Shown here in pieces: positions 10,118 through 24,739 of a stretch of DNA of 64,000 nt; positions within the stretch are counted from its first letter, which is position 1; each line of letters starts with the position of its first letter. Source of the DNA: Halichondria panicea (lineage: Eukaryota; Porifera; Demospongiae; Suberitida; Halichondriidae); NCBI RefSeq assembly GCF_963675165.1, contig NC_087386.1:5715566-5779565 (forward strand), written 5' to 3'. Under the pieces are notes generated by a model that saw nothing but the letters and a program-made list of their open reading frames with translations, ran no database searches and had not been told where the DNA came from. Position numbers and translations under genes: made by a program.

Positions 10118-10746
10118 CTCTGTACCTTATTAACTGTACTGTTACCATGGCAGCTAGCCTCTGATAGATACGTAGATTGCTTTACACTACATCATTTTGT
10201 CTTTTTTGTCTACAGTTTCACCACATTTTATTACAGTTACATTTGAATTTTCTTTGATCATGTAAAACTTGAAATTTGGTCAATAATGGGAGCGATGTGC
10301 AAAATTAATAGATTGTTCGATTAAAAAGTTTGTCTGCTAGCTATAGCTATAAGTGTTTGATTCTCAATCACATCTTGAGGTAGCTATAGGAATCTGCAAT
10401 GTCTCCACTTGCAGTAGATAAGAGATGACAGCATGATGATCACATGACACAGCTGTAGAGGAAATATACAATAAATCAATAAATCAAGGAGAAAATAATT
10501 ATTACCACGAATAACTAATTCATCAACCAGCTCAACTTCTATAGCTATAGGGTATGTTTCTTCGATCACCATCATTAATGCAAATACAAGATCTCCAAGG
10601 TTACCATAGATACACAGCCAAACTGACTTCCCTCACTATTCAGTAGAGGGAGCATTGGACTCAAACAAAGATCTACAAACAGACAGCTAGCTTCAACATC
10701 TATTAACACACAAACACCCTCTGTAAAGGAATACTCCATCTCTCAC
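10118..10746. other. KA1 3' flank, converging on the ACBD6-like exon
   Basis: No coding region seen. Two AATAAA hexamers lie at about 10470 and 10478, some 350 nt after the stop codon, and could serve polyadenylation; neither is conserved clearly in KA4. The region is AT-rich and shared with the flanks after KA2, KA3 and KA4. Confidence 0.4.
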
Positions 10747-10866
10747 CATAATGAAGAGGTGTCTGATTGTCTGTGTCCTCAATATTAACATCTGCTCCCC
10801 TCTTCACAAGTAGTTTCACCATGTTCAGGTTGCCACGGTCACAGGCCCAGTGAAGAAGACCATCCC
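10747..10866 (-). pseudogene. ACBD6-like ankyrin exon, copy 1
   Basis: One exon with acceptor ATACAG and donor GTGAGA. It encodes LLHWACDRGNLNMVKLLVKR and then GADVNIEDTDNQTPLHY, an ankyrin repeat resembling the C-terminal repeats of acyl-CoA-binding protein ACBD6. One base is missing in the GGGATGGGT start compared with the copies at 24740 and 42261, which shifts the frame. Upstream on its strand lies COLGALT exon 9 instead of its own earlier exon. It is a stranded, broken exon. Confidence 0.6.
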
Positions 10867-11928
10867 CTGTATCATGAAATGCATCTCTATATACAACAAT
10901 CTAGCGTTAATTTGTTGTAAGTTCGGACAATCCAAACTTGCATGGTTATGGTTCAAGGAAATTAGACAGCAATTTTCTTACTTCTAGACTACTGTCAGCT
11001 GATTATAAGGTGTGCCTTATTTATGGTGTTGCACTGAACTACTTGTAAGCAAAGATTGGAATATTGTCTAACGAGATACGGACATTGCATATAATAATAG
11101 ACTTTATATCTCCAGAGCTCTCACATGAGGTCCCAGTTTGGTGTGATCCGATTGGCCTCTTCCAGCACTCTAGTGAGGTCATGTCGGAAGTAGGGCTCAA
11201 ACACGACATCATCCTCCAGAATCAGGATTTGATCCAGACCCTCCGTCATCATCTGGGGGGTAAGAGAGGTACAGTAAGACTTGTCTATACTGGTCACCCT
11301 TGGACAGACCAACAGTGGCTATTATAACAAGATGCTCAGTAGAGCATTCATCCGTGCGTTGACATAACGGACACGCAATCAACTTTTTATTGTAATGACT
11401 TTAACATTATGGGGATTCTACAAAGCAACGATTGGATCGATTAGAAAACAGTGTTTTTTGTCGCCTTTGAAGACAAGTAGTTTATTATTTTTCAACCACC
11501 GCCTCATTATCAGTTAAAGCAGTTCATGAAAGTGTCTAGTTTGCTCAAACAGCTAATGTTTGTGTCCGCACACAGGAGACTTAGGAGCACATTAACCTGG
11601 CTGTAATATTATAGAGGGTGACCACATTAGACAGGTTTCACACAGTTACAAGTGCCCACAATGCAACAGGTAGCAATACTTTCTGTACACATCAACAAGT
11701 GTTCACTAACGCCCACTCACCTGCTGCCATATCGTGTGGTGACTAAGGAAACAGCCAAACTCTCCAAAGGTCATAGGTCGTTCTCCCCAAGGGTCCTTCC
11801 AGCCGGGTAGGTACTTGATGCCCAGACTGTCCAGGTAGCTCTGATTCAACTGTCTGTAGTGGCCAGGGATAAAATAAACAAAAGAGGTTCTTTTAAATAT
11901 GAGTTCCCCACCACATCCTTGTGTATCA

Positions 11929-12070
11929 ATTAGTGTGTATTGTCTTCTCCCCCATCCCTCTGTATTGTACAGCCAGTTATGTCTCCCCTCACACACAGTG
12001 AACCTATACTCTACACCATGCAGTACATCTCAAGACTACCCTCTCTCAATGACAATTTGGGGTTGGACGT
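11929..12070 (+). repeat. Inverted, unamplified copy of COLGALT exon 6b and its acceptor
   Basis: On the plus strand, opposite to the gene, a TGTCTCCCCTCACACACAG acceptor is followed by TG, then CCTATACTCT, and then 12022-12070, which encodes QYISRLPSLNDNLGLDV. This parallels QYISRPPPVKDNLGLDA of exon 6b. It lies in the E7-E8 intron. It differs by a 4-nt deletion from the real exon and ends GTGATAAG rather than a good donor. Upstream, 11929-11956 looks like one degenerate minisatellite unit. Confidence 0.65.
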
Positions 12071-12374
12071 GATAAGCCACTATCTAAAACCTTACTCCAT
12101 ACGATGTATAATTATTAATTTTCTCTCACCTTCCATCGACAGCATCAAAGAGGGTGTAGTTGAAGTTGAGCTCGTCCAGGCTTAAAATCATCCGGTTCCT
12201 TCTTTCTGGCCTCCGTACTAGCCCAATCATAAACACCTACCAAATATTGTTTGGAAATTATCAGTGAACTTTTATGATTTCCGTACACATACAACATAAC
12301 TGTAATAGTAGAGACAGCGTACCGCGTCCAACCCCAAGTTGTCTTTGACAGGGGGTGGTCTGGAGATGTACTGA

Positions 12375-15300
12375 CTGTACAGTATAGGGGGGTGGTCCAC
12401 TGTGTGGGGGGAAACAATACACACACTAATGCAGTATAGGGGTGTGGTCCACTGTGTGGGGGGAGACAATACACACACTAATGCAGTATAGGGGGGTGGT
12501 CCACTGTGTGGGGGGAGACAAGACACACACTAATGCAGTATAGGGGATGGTCCACTGTGTGGGGGGAGACAAGACACACACTAATGCAGTATAGGGGGGT
12601 GGTCCACTGTGTGGGGGGAGACAACACACACACTAATGCAGTATAGGGGGGTGGTCCACTGTGTGGGGGGAGACAACACACACACTAATGCAGTATAGGG
12701 GGGTGGTCCACTGTGTGGGGGGAGACAAGACACACACTAATGCAGTATAGGGGGTGGTCCACAGTGTGGGGGGAGACAATACACACACTAATGCAGTATA
12801 GGGGGGTGGTCCACTGTGTGGGGGGAGACAACACACACACTAATGCAGTATAGGGGGGTGGTCCACTGTGTGGGGGGAGACAATACACACACTAATGCAG
12901 TATAGGGGGGTGGTCCACAGTGTGGGGGGAGACAATACACACACTAATGCAGTATAGGGGGTGGTCCACTGTGTGGGGGGAGACAACACACACACTAATG
13001 CAGTGTAGGGGGGTGGGCCACTGTGTGGGGGGAGACAACACACACACTAATGCAGTGTAGGGGGGTGGGCCACTGTGTGGGGGGAGACAACACACACACT
13101 AGTGCAGTATAGGGGGGGGGGTGGTCCACTGTGTGGGGGGAGACAATACACACACTAATGCAGTATAGGGGGGTGGTCCACTGTGTGGGGGGAGACAACA
13201 CACACACTAATGCAGTATAGGGGGGTGGTCCACTGTGTGGGGGGAGACAACACACACACTAATGCAGTATAGGGGGGTGGTCCACTGTGTGGGGGGAGAC
13301 AATACACACACTAATGCAGTATAGGGGGGTGGTCCACTGTGTGGGGGGAGACAAGACACACACTAATGCAGTATAGGGGGGTGGTCCACTGTGTGGGGGG
13401 AGACAATACACACACTAATGCAGTATAGGGGGGTGGTCCACTGTGTGGGGGGAGACAACACACACACTAATGCAGTATAGGGGTGGTGGTCCACTGTGTG
13501 GGGGGAGACAATACACACACTAATGCAGTATAGGGGGGTGGTCCACTGTGTGGGGGGAGACAACACACACACTAATGCAGTATAGGGGGGTGGTCCACTG
13601 TGTGGGGGGAGACAATACACACACTAATGCAGTATAGGGGGGTGGTCCACTGTGTGGGGGGAGACAATACACACACTAATGCAGTATAGGGGGGTGGTCC
13701 ACTGTGTGGGGGGAGACAATACACACACTAATGCAGTATAGGGGGGTGGTCCACTGTGTGGGGGGAGACAACACACACACTAATGCAGTATAGGGGTGGT
13801 GGTCCACTGTGTGGGGGGAGACAATACGCACACTAATGCAGTATAGGGGGGTGGTCCACTGTGTGGGGGGAGACAACACACACACTAATGCAGTATAGGG
13901 GTGGTGGTCCACTGTGTGGGGGGAGACAATACACACACTAATGCAGTATAGGGGGGTGGTCCACTGTGTGGGGGGAGACAATACACACACTAATGCAGTA
14001 TAGGGGGGTGGTCCACTGTGTGGGGGGAGACAATACACACACTAATGCAGTATAGGGGGGTGGTCCACTGTGTGGGGGGAGACAAGACACACACTAATGC
14101 AGTATAGGGGATGGTCCACTGTGTGGGGGGAGACAAGACACACACTAATGCAGTATAGGGGGGTGGTCCACTGTGTGGGGGGAGACAACACACACACTAA
14201 TGCAGTATAGGGGGGTGGTCCACTGTGTGGGGGGAGACAACACACACACTAATGCAGTATAGGGGGGTGGTCCACTGTGTGGGGGGAGACAAGACACACA
14301 CTAATGCAGTATAGGGGGTGGTCCACAGTGTGGGGGGAGACAATACACACACTAATGCAGTATAGGGGGGTGGTCCACTGTGTGGGGGGAGACAACACAC
14401 ACACTAATGCAGTATAGGGGGGTGGTCCACTGTGTGGGGGGAGACAATACACACACTAATGCAGTATAGGGGGGTGGTCCACAGTGTGGGGGGAGACAAT
14501 ACACACACTAATGCAGTATAGGGGGTGGTCCACTGTGTGGGGGGAGACAACACACACACTAATGCAGTGTAGGGGGGTGGGCCACTGTGTGGGGGGAGAC
14601 AACACACACACTAATGCAGTGTAGGGGGGTGGGCCACTGTGTGGGGGGAGACAACACACACACTAGTGCAGTATAGGGGGGGGGGGTGGTCCACTGTGTG
14701 GGGGGAGACAATACACACACTAATGCAGTATAGGGGGGTGGTCCACTGTGTGGGGGGAGACAACACACACACTAATGCAGTATAGGGGGGTGGTCCACTG
14801 TGTGGGGGGAGACAACACACACACTAATGCAGTATAGGGGGGTGGTCCACTGTGTGGGGGGAGACAATACACACACTAATGCAGTATAGGGGGGTGGTCC
14901 ACTGTGTGGGGGGAGACAATACACACACTAATGCAGTATAGGGGGGTGGTCCACTGTGTGGGGGGAGACAATACACACACTAATGCAGTATAGGGGGGTG
15001 GTCCACTGTGTGGGGGGAGACAACACACACACTAATGCAGTATAGGGGTGGTGGTCCACTGTGTGGGGGGAGACAATACACACACTAATGCAGTATAGGG
15101 GGGTGGTCCACTGTGTGGGGGGAGACAACACACACACTAATGCAGTATAGGGGGGTGGTCCACTGTGTGGGGGGAGACAATACACACACTAATGCAGTAT
15201 AGGGGGGTGGTCCACTGTGTGGGGGGAGACAATACACACACTAATGCAGTATAGGGGGGTGGTCCACTGTGTGGGGGGAGACAATACACACACTAATGCA

Positions 15301-18300
15301 GTATAGGGGGGTGGTCCACTGTGTGGGGGGAGACAACACACACACTAATGCAGTATAGGGGTGGTGGTCCACTGTGTGGGGGGAGACAATACGCACACTA
15401 ATGCAGTATAGGGGGGTGGTCCACTGTGTGGGGGGAGACAACACACACACTAATGCAGTATAGGGGTGGTGGTCCACTGTGTGGGGGGAGACAATACACA
15501 CACTAATGCAGTATAGGGGGGTGGTCCACTGTGTGGGGGGAGACAATACACACACTAATGCAGTATAGGGGGGTGGTCCACTGTGTGGGGGGAGACAATA
15601 CACACACTAATGCAGTATAGGGGGGTGGTCCACTGTGTGGGGGGAGACAACACACACACTAATGCAGTATAGGGGGATGGTCCACTGTGTGGGGGGAGAC
15701 AAGACACACACTAATGCAGTATAGGGGGGTGGTCCACTGTGTGGGGGGAGACAACACACACACTAATGCAGTATAGGGGGGTGGTCCACTGTGTGGGGGG
15801 AGACAACACACACACTAATGCAGTATAGGGGGGTGGTCCACTGTGTGGGGGGAGACAAGACACACACTAATGCAGTATAGGGGGTGGTCCACAGTGTGGG
15901 GGGAGACAATACACACACTAATGCAGTATAGGGGGGTGGTCCACTGTGTGGGGGGAGACAACACACACACTAATGCAGTATAGGGGGGTGGTCCACTGTG
16001 TGGGGGGAGACAATACACACACTAATGCAGTATAGGGGGGTGGTCCACAGTGTGGGGGGAGACAATACACACACTAATGCAGTATAGGGGGTGGTCCACT
16101 GTGTGGGGGGAGACAACACACACACTAATGCAGTGTAGGGGGGTGGGCCACTGTGTGGGGGGAGACAACACACACACTAATGCAGTGTAGGGGGGTGGGC
16201 CACTGTGTGGGGGGAGACAACACACACACTAGTGCAGTATAGGGGGGGGGGGGGGTGGTCCACTGTGTGGGGGGAGACAATACACACACTAATGCAGTAT
16301 AGGGGGGTGGTCCACTGTGTGGGGGGAGACAACACACACACTAATGCAGTATAGGGGGGTGGTCCACTGTGTGGGGGGAGACAACACACACACTAATGCA
16401 GTATAGGGGGGTGGTCCACTGTGTGGGGGGAGACAATACACACACTAATGCAGTATAGGGGGGTGGTCCACTGTGTGGGGGGAGACAATACACACACTAA
16501 TGCAGTATAGGGGGGTGGTCCACTGTGTGGGGGGAGACAATACACACACTAATGCAGTATAGGGGGGTGGTCCACTGTGTGGGGGGAGACAACACACACA
16601 CTAATGCAGTATAGGGGTGGTGGTCCACTGTGTGGGGGGAGACAATACACACACTAATGCAGTATAGGGGGGTGGTCCACTGTGTGGGGGGAGACAACAC
16701 ACACACTAATGCAGTATAGGGGGGTGGTCCACTGTGTGGGGGGAGACAATACACACACTAATGCAGTATAGGGGGGTGGTCCACTGTGTGGGGGGAGACA
16801 ATACACACACTAATGCAGTATAGGGGGGTGGTCCACTGTGTGGGGGGAGACAATACACACACTAATGCAGTATAGGGGGGTGGTCCACTGTGTGGGGGGA
16901 GACAACACACACACTAATGCAGTATAGGGGTGGTGGTCCACTGTGTGGGGGGAGACAATACGCACACTAATGCAGTATAGGGGGGTGGTCCACTGTGTGG
17001 GGGGAGACAACACACACACTAATGCAGTATAGGGGTGGTGGTCCACTGTGTGGGGGGAGACAATACACACACTAATGCAGTATAGGGGGGTGGTCCACTG
17101 TGTGGGGGGAGACAATACACACACTAATGCAGTATAGGGGGGTGGTCCACTGTGTGGGGGGAGACAATACACACACTAATGCAGTATAGGGGGGTGGTCC
17201 ACTGTGTGGGGGGAGACAACACACACACTAATGCAGTATAGGGGGATGGTCCACTGTGTGGGGGGAGACAATACACACACTAATGCAGTATAGGGGTGGT
17301 GGTCCACTGTGTGGGGGGAGAAAATACACACACTAATGCAGTATAGGGGTGGTGGTCCACTGTGTGGGGGGAGATAATACACACACTAATGCAGTATAGG
17401 GGGGTGGTCCACTGTGTGGGGGGAGAAAATACACACACTAATGCAGTATAGGGGTGGTGGTCCACTGTGTGGGGGGAGACAATACACACACTAATGCAGT
17501 ATAGGGGGGTGGTCCACTGTGTGGGGGGAGACAACACACACACTAATGCAGTATAGGGGGGTGGTCCACTGTGTGGGGGGAGAAAATACACACATTAATG
17601 CAGTATAGGGGTGGTGGTCCACTGTGTGGGGGGAGAAAATACACACACTAATGCAGTATAGGGGTGGTGGTCCACTGTGTGGGGGGAGACAATACACACA
17701 CTAATGCAGTATAGGGGGGTGGTCCACTGTGTGGGGGGAGACAACACACACACTAATGCAGTATAGGGGGGTGGTCCACTGTGTGGGGGGAGACAATACA
17801 CACACTAATGCAGTATAGGGGGGTGGTCCACTGTGTGGGGGGAGACAATACACACACTAATGCAGTATAGGGGGGTGGTCCACTGTGTGGGGGGAGACAA
17901 TACACACGGGGGGGGGGGGGGAGACAACACACACACTAATGCAGTATAGGGGGGTGGTCCACTGTGTGGGGGGAGACAACACGCACACTAATGCAGTATA
18001 GGGGGGTGGTCCACTGTGTGGGGGGAGACAACACGCACACTAGTGCAGTATAGGGGGGTGGTCCACTGTGTGGGGGGAGACAACACGCACACTAGTGCAG
18101 TATAGGGGGGTGGTCCACTGTGTGGGGGGAGACAACACGCACACTAGTGCAGTATAGGGGGGTGGTCCACTGTGTGTAGGGGAGACAACACACATACTAA
18201 TGCAGTATAGGGGGGTGGTCCACTGTGTGGGGGGAGACAATACACACACTAATGCAGTATAGGGGGGTGGTCCACTGTGTGGGGGGAGACAACACACACA

Positions 18301-19226
18301 CTAATGCAGTATAGGGGGGTGGTCCACTGTGTGGGGGGAGACAACACACACACTAATGCAGTATAGGGGGGTGGTCCACTGTGTGGGGGGAGACAACACA
18401 CACACTAATGCAGTATAGGGGGGTGGTTCACTGTGTGGGGGGAGACAACACACACACTAATGCAGTACAGGGGGTGGTCCACTGTGTGGGGGGAGACAAC
18501 ACACACACTAGTGCAGTACAGGGGGGTGGTCCACTGTGTGGGGGGAGACAACACACACACTAGTGCAGTACAGGGGGGTGGTCCACTGTGTGGGGGGAGA
18601 CAACACACACACTAGTGCAGTACAGGGGGGTGGTCCACTGTGTGGGGGGAGACAACACACACACTAGTGCAGTACAGGGGGGTGGTCCACTGTGTGGGGG
18701 GAGACAACACACACACTAGTGCAGTACAGGGGGGTGGTCCACTGTGTGGGGGGAGACAATACACACACACTAGTGCAGTACAGGGGGGTGGTCCACTGTG
18801 TTGGGGGAGACAACACACACACTAGTGCAGTACAGGGGGGTGGTCCACTGTGTGGGGGGAGACAACACACACACTAGTGCAGTATAGGGGGGTGGTCCAC
18901 TGTGTGGGGGGAGACAACACACACACTAATGCAGTATAGGGGGGTGGTCCACTGTGTGGGGGGAGACAACACACACACTAATGCAGTATAGGGTGGTGGT
19001 CCACTGTGTGGGGGGAGACAACACTCACACTAATGCAGTATAGGGGGGTGGTCCACTGTGTGGGGGGAGACAACACACACACTAATGCAGTATAGGGGGG
19101 TGGTCCACTGTGTGGGGGGAGACAACACACACACTAATGCAGTATAGGGGGGTGGTCCACTGTGTGGGGGGAGACAACACACACACTAATGCAGTATAGG
19201 GGGGTGGTCCACTGTGTGGGGGGGAG
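12375..19226. repeat. Minisatellite array 1, ~52-bp unit, about 131 copies
   Basis: G-rich on the plus strand: each unit contains GGGGGGTGGTCCACTGTGTG, then GGGGGGAGACAA, a short CA tract, CTAATGCAGTATA. Units differ by single bases (51-53 bp). A block of about 30 units repeats three times with a period of 1564-1569 bp between about 12.4 and 17.2 kb. A G-run in the block is 10, then 11, then 14 G at about 13111, 14675 and 16241. On the minus strand each unit reads TCTCCCCCCACACAG, a polypyrimidine tract and CAG as at the acceptor of COLGALT exon 6b. Open frames through it are by-products of the unit length and are not genes. Confidence 0.95.
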
Positions 19227-19231
19227 CCTAT

Positions 19232-19410
19232 TACTAGAATAATTATTTTGTTGGTGAAAAACCTTAGCAAATGAGCCCACCCTTTGCTAGATCTAACTAT
19301 TGTGTTCTGGCGAGGATCGTGTGTATTTACTAATAATAATTTAGGTTTTGCGATTTTATTGTTGCAAATTGATCAACCCTCGGCAAGTTCACATAATCAT
19401 GTTTGATGCT
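19232..19410. mobile_element. Partial MITE with TACTAGAAT left end
   Basis: Related to 9134-9315, starting right at the edge of minisatellite array 1. The right inverted end is not preserved. It lies in the COLGALT copy 1 intron. Confidence 0.5.
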
Positions 19411-20915
19411 CGCAAAACATTAATGATACAGAGAGTGTCTAGTGGGCAAGTAGAGGCTTACCAAGGTTGTCCAGCTGAAAGAGGAGGCAGCGTGGTCCAG
19501 GCTCTCATAGTCCTCTGGTTTGACCATGAACCCAAACACCTCGGTGTTCAGAATGTGCATAGGCAGATCTACAGTGGAGGGAAGGGGACAATTCAAACTT
19601 GTTCTACATGTACATACATGTACCATAATAAAGTGCACAGGTCAGCAAATAATGTATTCAGTGCAAGCCTCGTACATATAGACAAGTTATCCCCTCCCTA
19701 TGGACTGTACACGCACTGACTTACCTTTGCTGATCCATCAGAATCCGTAGTGTCCTGTTGTTCACCAGAAAGTTGTCACAGTCTAGCCGCTGGATAAACA
19801 ACAATTGTATAGTTAATCTGAGCTAGATACTGTGGATACCAAAATTGCAATAACTAAAACTGTATCTACTACTGTCTTGGGCAGACTAACAGTGGTTGTA
19901 ATAAAGAGGTGGTCTGCTAACACAGGTCCAAACACATGCTATATGGAGACTTTGGGCCTCATTAACCTGGCTGTATTATAGAGGGTGACCTGCTTACAGG
20001 GTGACCACTATAGACAGGTTTCACTGTATCATAATGGTACGTCTAGAGATAGCCTAGCTAGGTCGTTACAATAGATGGGCCGGGAACGAGGCTAGAGATG
20101 GTCACACCGATAACTCACAAAGAGGTAGTCTGCCCCTGAACGCCTGGCCGCCTCCAGACCTTTCTGTCTCAGCTGGGCAACATGGACGAACCTCTCGTCA
20201 TGCTCCTCGAAGGGGTCAAGGTTCGGATACAGCCACTCGTCTGATGACTTCAAGTCCACCGATTTGTACAAGAGCTTAACGTTTTCTGCCCACTCAGCAA
20301 GTATTGCCGTGGTGTTGTCACCGTTATGGTCTGTTCTGATCCTACAGTGTAGTTAATGATATTCATAGGTGGGTGGGGCTGGTACAAACACAATAGGGTT
20401 TTGTTTGCATGCAAGAAACAGAAATAGAAATTCTGCAAACTATTGCATCTGATATAGAGTAACATCTAATTATGATGCATAGTGGCAGGTGCAACTTACC
20501 ACAATGAAATCCTGTCTTTAGGATAGTCCAAGTTCTCCAGATAACCGAGAAAGTTGGGTAGCATGTGAGCTGAATTTCTAGCCAGAATAGCAAGGAAGAC
20601 ACTCGGCAGATCTTCAGCTGCTTCTAACGAGGAGTCTCCATTGTCCAACATGTATACAGACGGTATGGCAGTCACTAGGAGAGCTATGCACACAGCAAAT
20701 GCACAGCAAGTGCAATCCAGTGTATCGAGAGACTATTCATAGATGATCCGTGGAGCTGGGAATTTGATGGATATTTCTGACTGGTAATTATTTCACTGCT
20801 TCTGGAGCCTTACTCCTTCCTTAATCTACGCTCTCAGAGTCTGTGTGGCAGCCTCGCTTCTTTGATGGAGAACTGTACTTCTTTATCTTGACAAGAGAAG
20901 GATGTTATTGCTAAC

Positions 20916-21659
20916 TAGCCTCTACACAGGCTCTCCTTTTTCTGTTCTTTATCACAATCGTTCAATAAGATAAAATACTGTATTATTCGTTCAATGAGAT
21001 AAAATACGGTATTAATTGGAGGAATAAAGAAAGAAATAGACGTAAAGTTAGGAAAAAGGAGAGCCTGTATCGGGAAGTCGCGTGAGGGTAGAAGGGTGGT
21101 AGAAGGGTGAAAATGAGCGTGGGCATACTGAGCTAGAGATGTTGGACTGCCCACGCAGAGGTCTACGACTAATAAAACTTTGCCTGCAGCAAGCTGGACA
21201 TGGACTTGGAACTGGAAGTTTGCAAGCACTATAGCTAGCTATACCTTAGGCTTAGCTAGATGATCTACTAGTCTAGATTGTGTGTTTAGATTCTATCACT
21301 ATTACCTTTTCTTGTGTAGAATAGCTTAGTCATCATTATCATATAGCAGGTAGCTACTGCCACCAGAGCTGGCCACGCTGGTTCTCTGATCTGACTTGCA
21401 GCACAGCTTGGTGGTTGTCTCAGTGCAGTGCAGTACAGTACAGTCTTACTCTGAATGCGTGGGAGAATACCTTACGTCACGATTGTGGGCTACATATCGC
21501 CCACGTTCATAAAAATCCTTGTGGATCACGCGATTTCCCAAACCAGGCCTTACTTTTTCTTAACTGTACGCCCATTTCTTCCCTTGCTGCCTCACTATGT
21601 CTTGTTTATGGATGAACAGTGACAACAGCAAGAAAAAGTAAGGCCTGGGAACAAGGCTA
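20916..21659. mobile_element. MITE, TAGCCTC/AGGCTA type, 744 bp with perfect 9-bp duplication
   Basis: Ends TAGCCTCTACACAGGC and GCCTGGGAACAAGGCTA. The flanks ATTGCTAAC at 20907-20915 and 21660-21668 are identical. The COLGALT-KA promoter regions before KA3 and KA5 lack it. Internal inverted pairs include GGGAAGTCGCGTGA with TCACGCGATTTCCC, and AGGCCTTACTTTTTCTT with its inverse near the right end. It pushes apart the divergent promoter of KA2. Confidence 0.8.
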
Positions 21660-21688
21660 ATTGCTAACTGCCATTCTTGGACATCTGA

Positions 21689-21698
21689 GCATGCGCAG
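21689..21698. promoter_or_regulatory. NRF1-like GCATGCGCAG motif upstream of KA2
   Basis: Lies 39 bp before the KA2 ATG and just right of the inserted 744-bp element. Confidence 0.4.
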
Positions 21699-21736
21699 TA
21701 AGCACGTGTCATGCCCCTTATATGTAAACTGTGCAA

Positions 21737-24070
<2,334 letters not shown>

Positions 24071-24739
24071 CTCTGTACCTTATTAACTGTACTGTTACCA
24101 TGGCAGCTAGCCTCTGATAGATACGTTGATTGCAAATTTATACACTACATCATTAATTTTTGTCTTATAATAAATTTTTTTTCTATATACGGTTTCTCAT
24201 GTATTTCACCAAGTTACATTCTGATCATGTAAAACTTGAAAGTTAATTGGTCAATAATGGGAAATGTGCAAAATTAATAACCTGAAACTAGATTGAATTG
24301 TTTGTCTAAAGGTGCGGCCTGGAATCGAGGCTATATAATTATATAGGTGCTTGATTCTCAATCACATCTTGAGATAGGAATCCCACTTGTAGTAGATAAG
24401 AGATGACAGCATGATGATCACATGACACAGCTGTAGAGGAAATACAATCACGAATATAATTATAAGGAATTCAAAAAAAGACAATAATTATTACCGCGAA
24501 TAAATCTAATAACCAGCTCAACTTCTACAGCTATAGGGTATAATATGTTTCCTCGATCACCATCATTAATGCAAATACAAAAAGATCTCCAAGGTTACCA
24601 TAGATACACAGCTAACTGACTTCCCTCACTATTCAGTAGAGGGAGCATTGGACTCAAACAAAGATCTACAAACAGACAGCTAGCTTCAACATGTATTAAC
24701 ACACAAGCACCCTCTGTAAAGGAATACTCCATCTCTCAC
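24071..24739. other. KA2 3' flank
   Basis: Non-coding, AT-rich. AATAAA at 24169-24174, 99 nt after the stop, is a plausible polyadenylation signal. A solitary right end of the TAGCCTCG element family (GCGGCCTGGAATCGAGGCTA) is at about 24313-24332. Confidence 0.45.

Larger units (their letters stand above)
11125..20740 (-). pseudogene. COLGALT copy 1, interrupted by minisatellite array 1
   Basis: Minus-strand collagen galactosyltransferase exons: E1 20500-20740, E2 20119-20341, E3 19735-19799, E6 19462-19568, E6b 12323-12399, E7 12130-12236, E8 11721-11853, E9 11125-11252. E1 encodes a hydrophobic signal segment and LAILARNSAHMLPNFLGYLE; E7 VFMIGLVRRPERRNRM; E8 LGIKYLPGWKDPW and GCFLSHH; E9 ILEDDVVFEPYF, the second GT25 domain. 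Lesions: an 11-bp duplication in E1 leads to an early stop after about 18 codons; E4 and E5 are absent, and E3 to E6 is not phase-compatible; E6 length (107 nt) is out of frame; all exons after E9 are missing, so no ER-retention tail. The E6-E6b intron holds array 1. Confidence 0.8.

Noticed and set aside
11940-12185. Plus-strand ORF MSSPPSLCIVQPVMS as a gene
   Set aside because: It spans the inverted exon copy and antisense of COLGALT exon 7. There is no start, splice or domain support for a separate protein.
18381-18877. Plus-strand ORFs such as MWGETTHTLMQYRGVVHCVG in the arrays
   Set aside because: Same cause: translation of the tandem unit on the other strand.
12375-19226. CRISPR-like array
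   Set aside because: Repeats are contiguous, with no unique spacers, in a eukaryotic intron.
12145-19270. Many minus-strand ORFs with VCVLSPPTQWTTPLYC-type repeats in array 1, and similar ones in arrays 2 and 3
   Set aside because: They follow from a 52-bp unit that cycles through all three frames. They start and stop by unit variants, lack splice or promoter context, and are better explained as a minisatellite.
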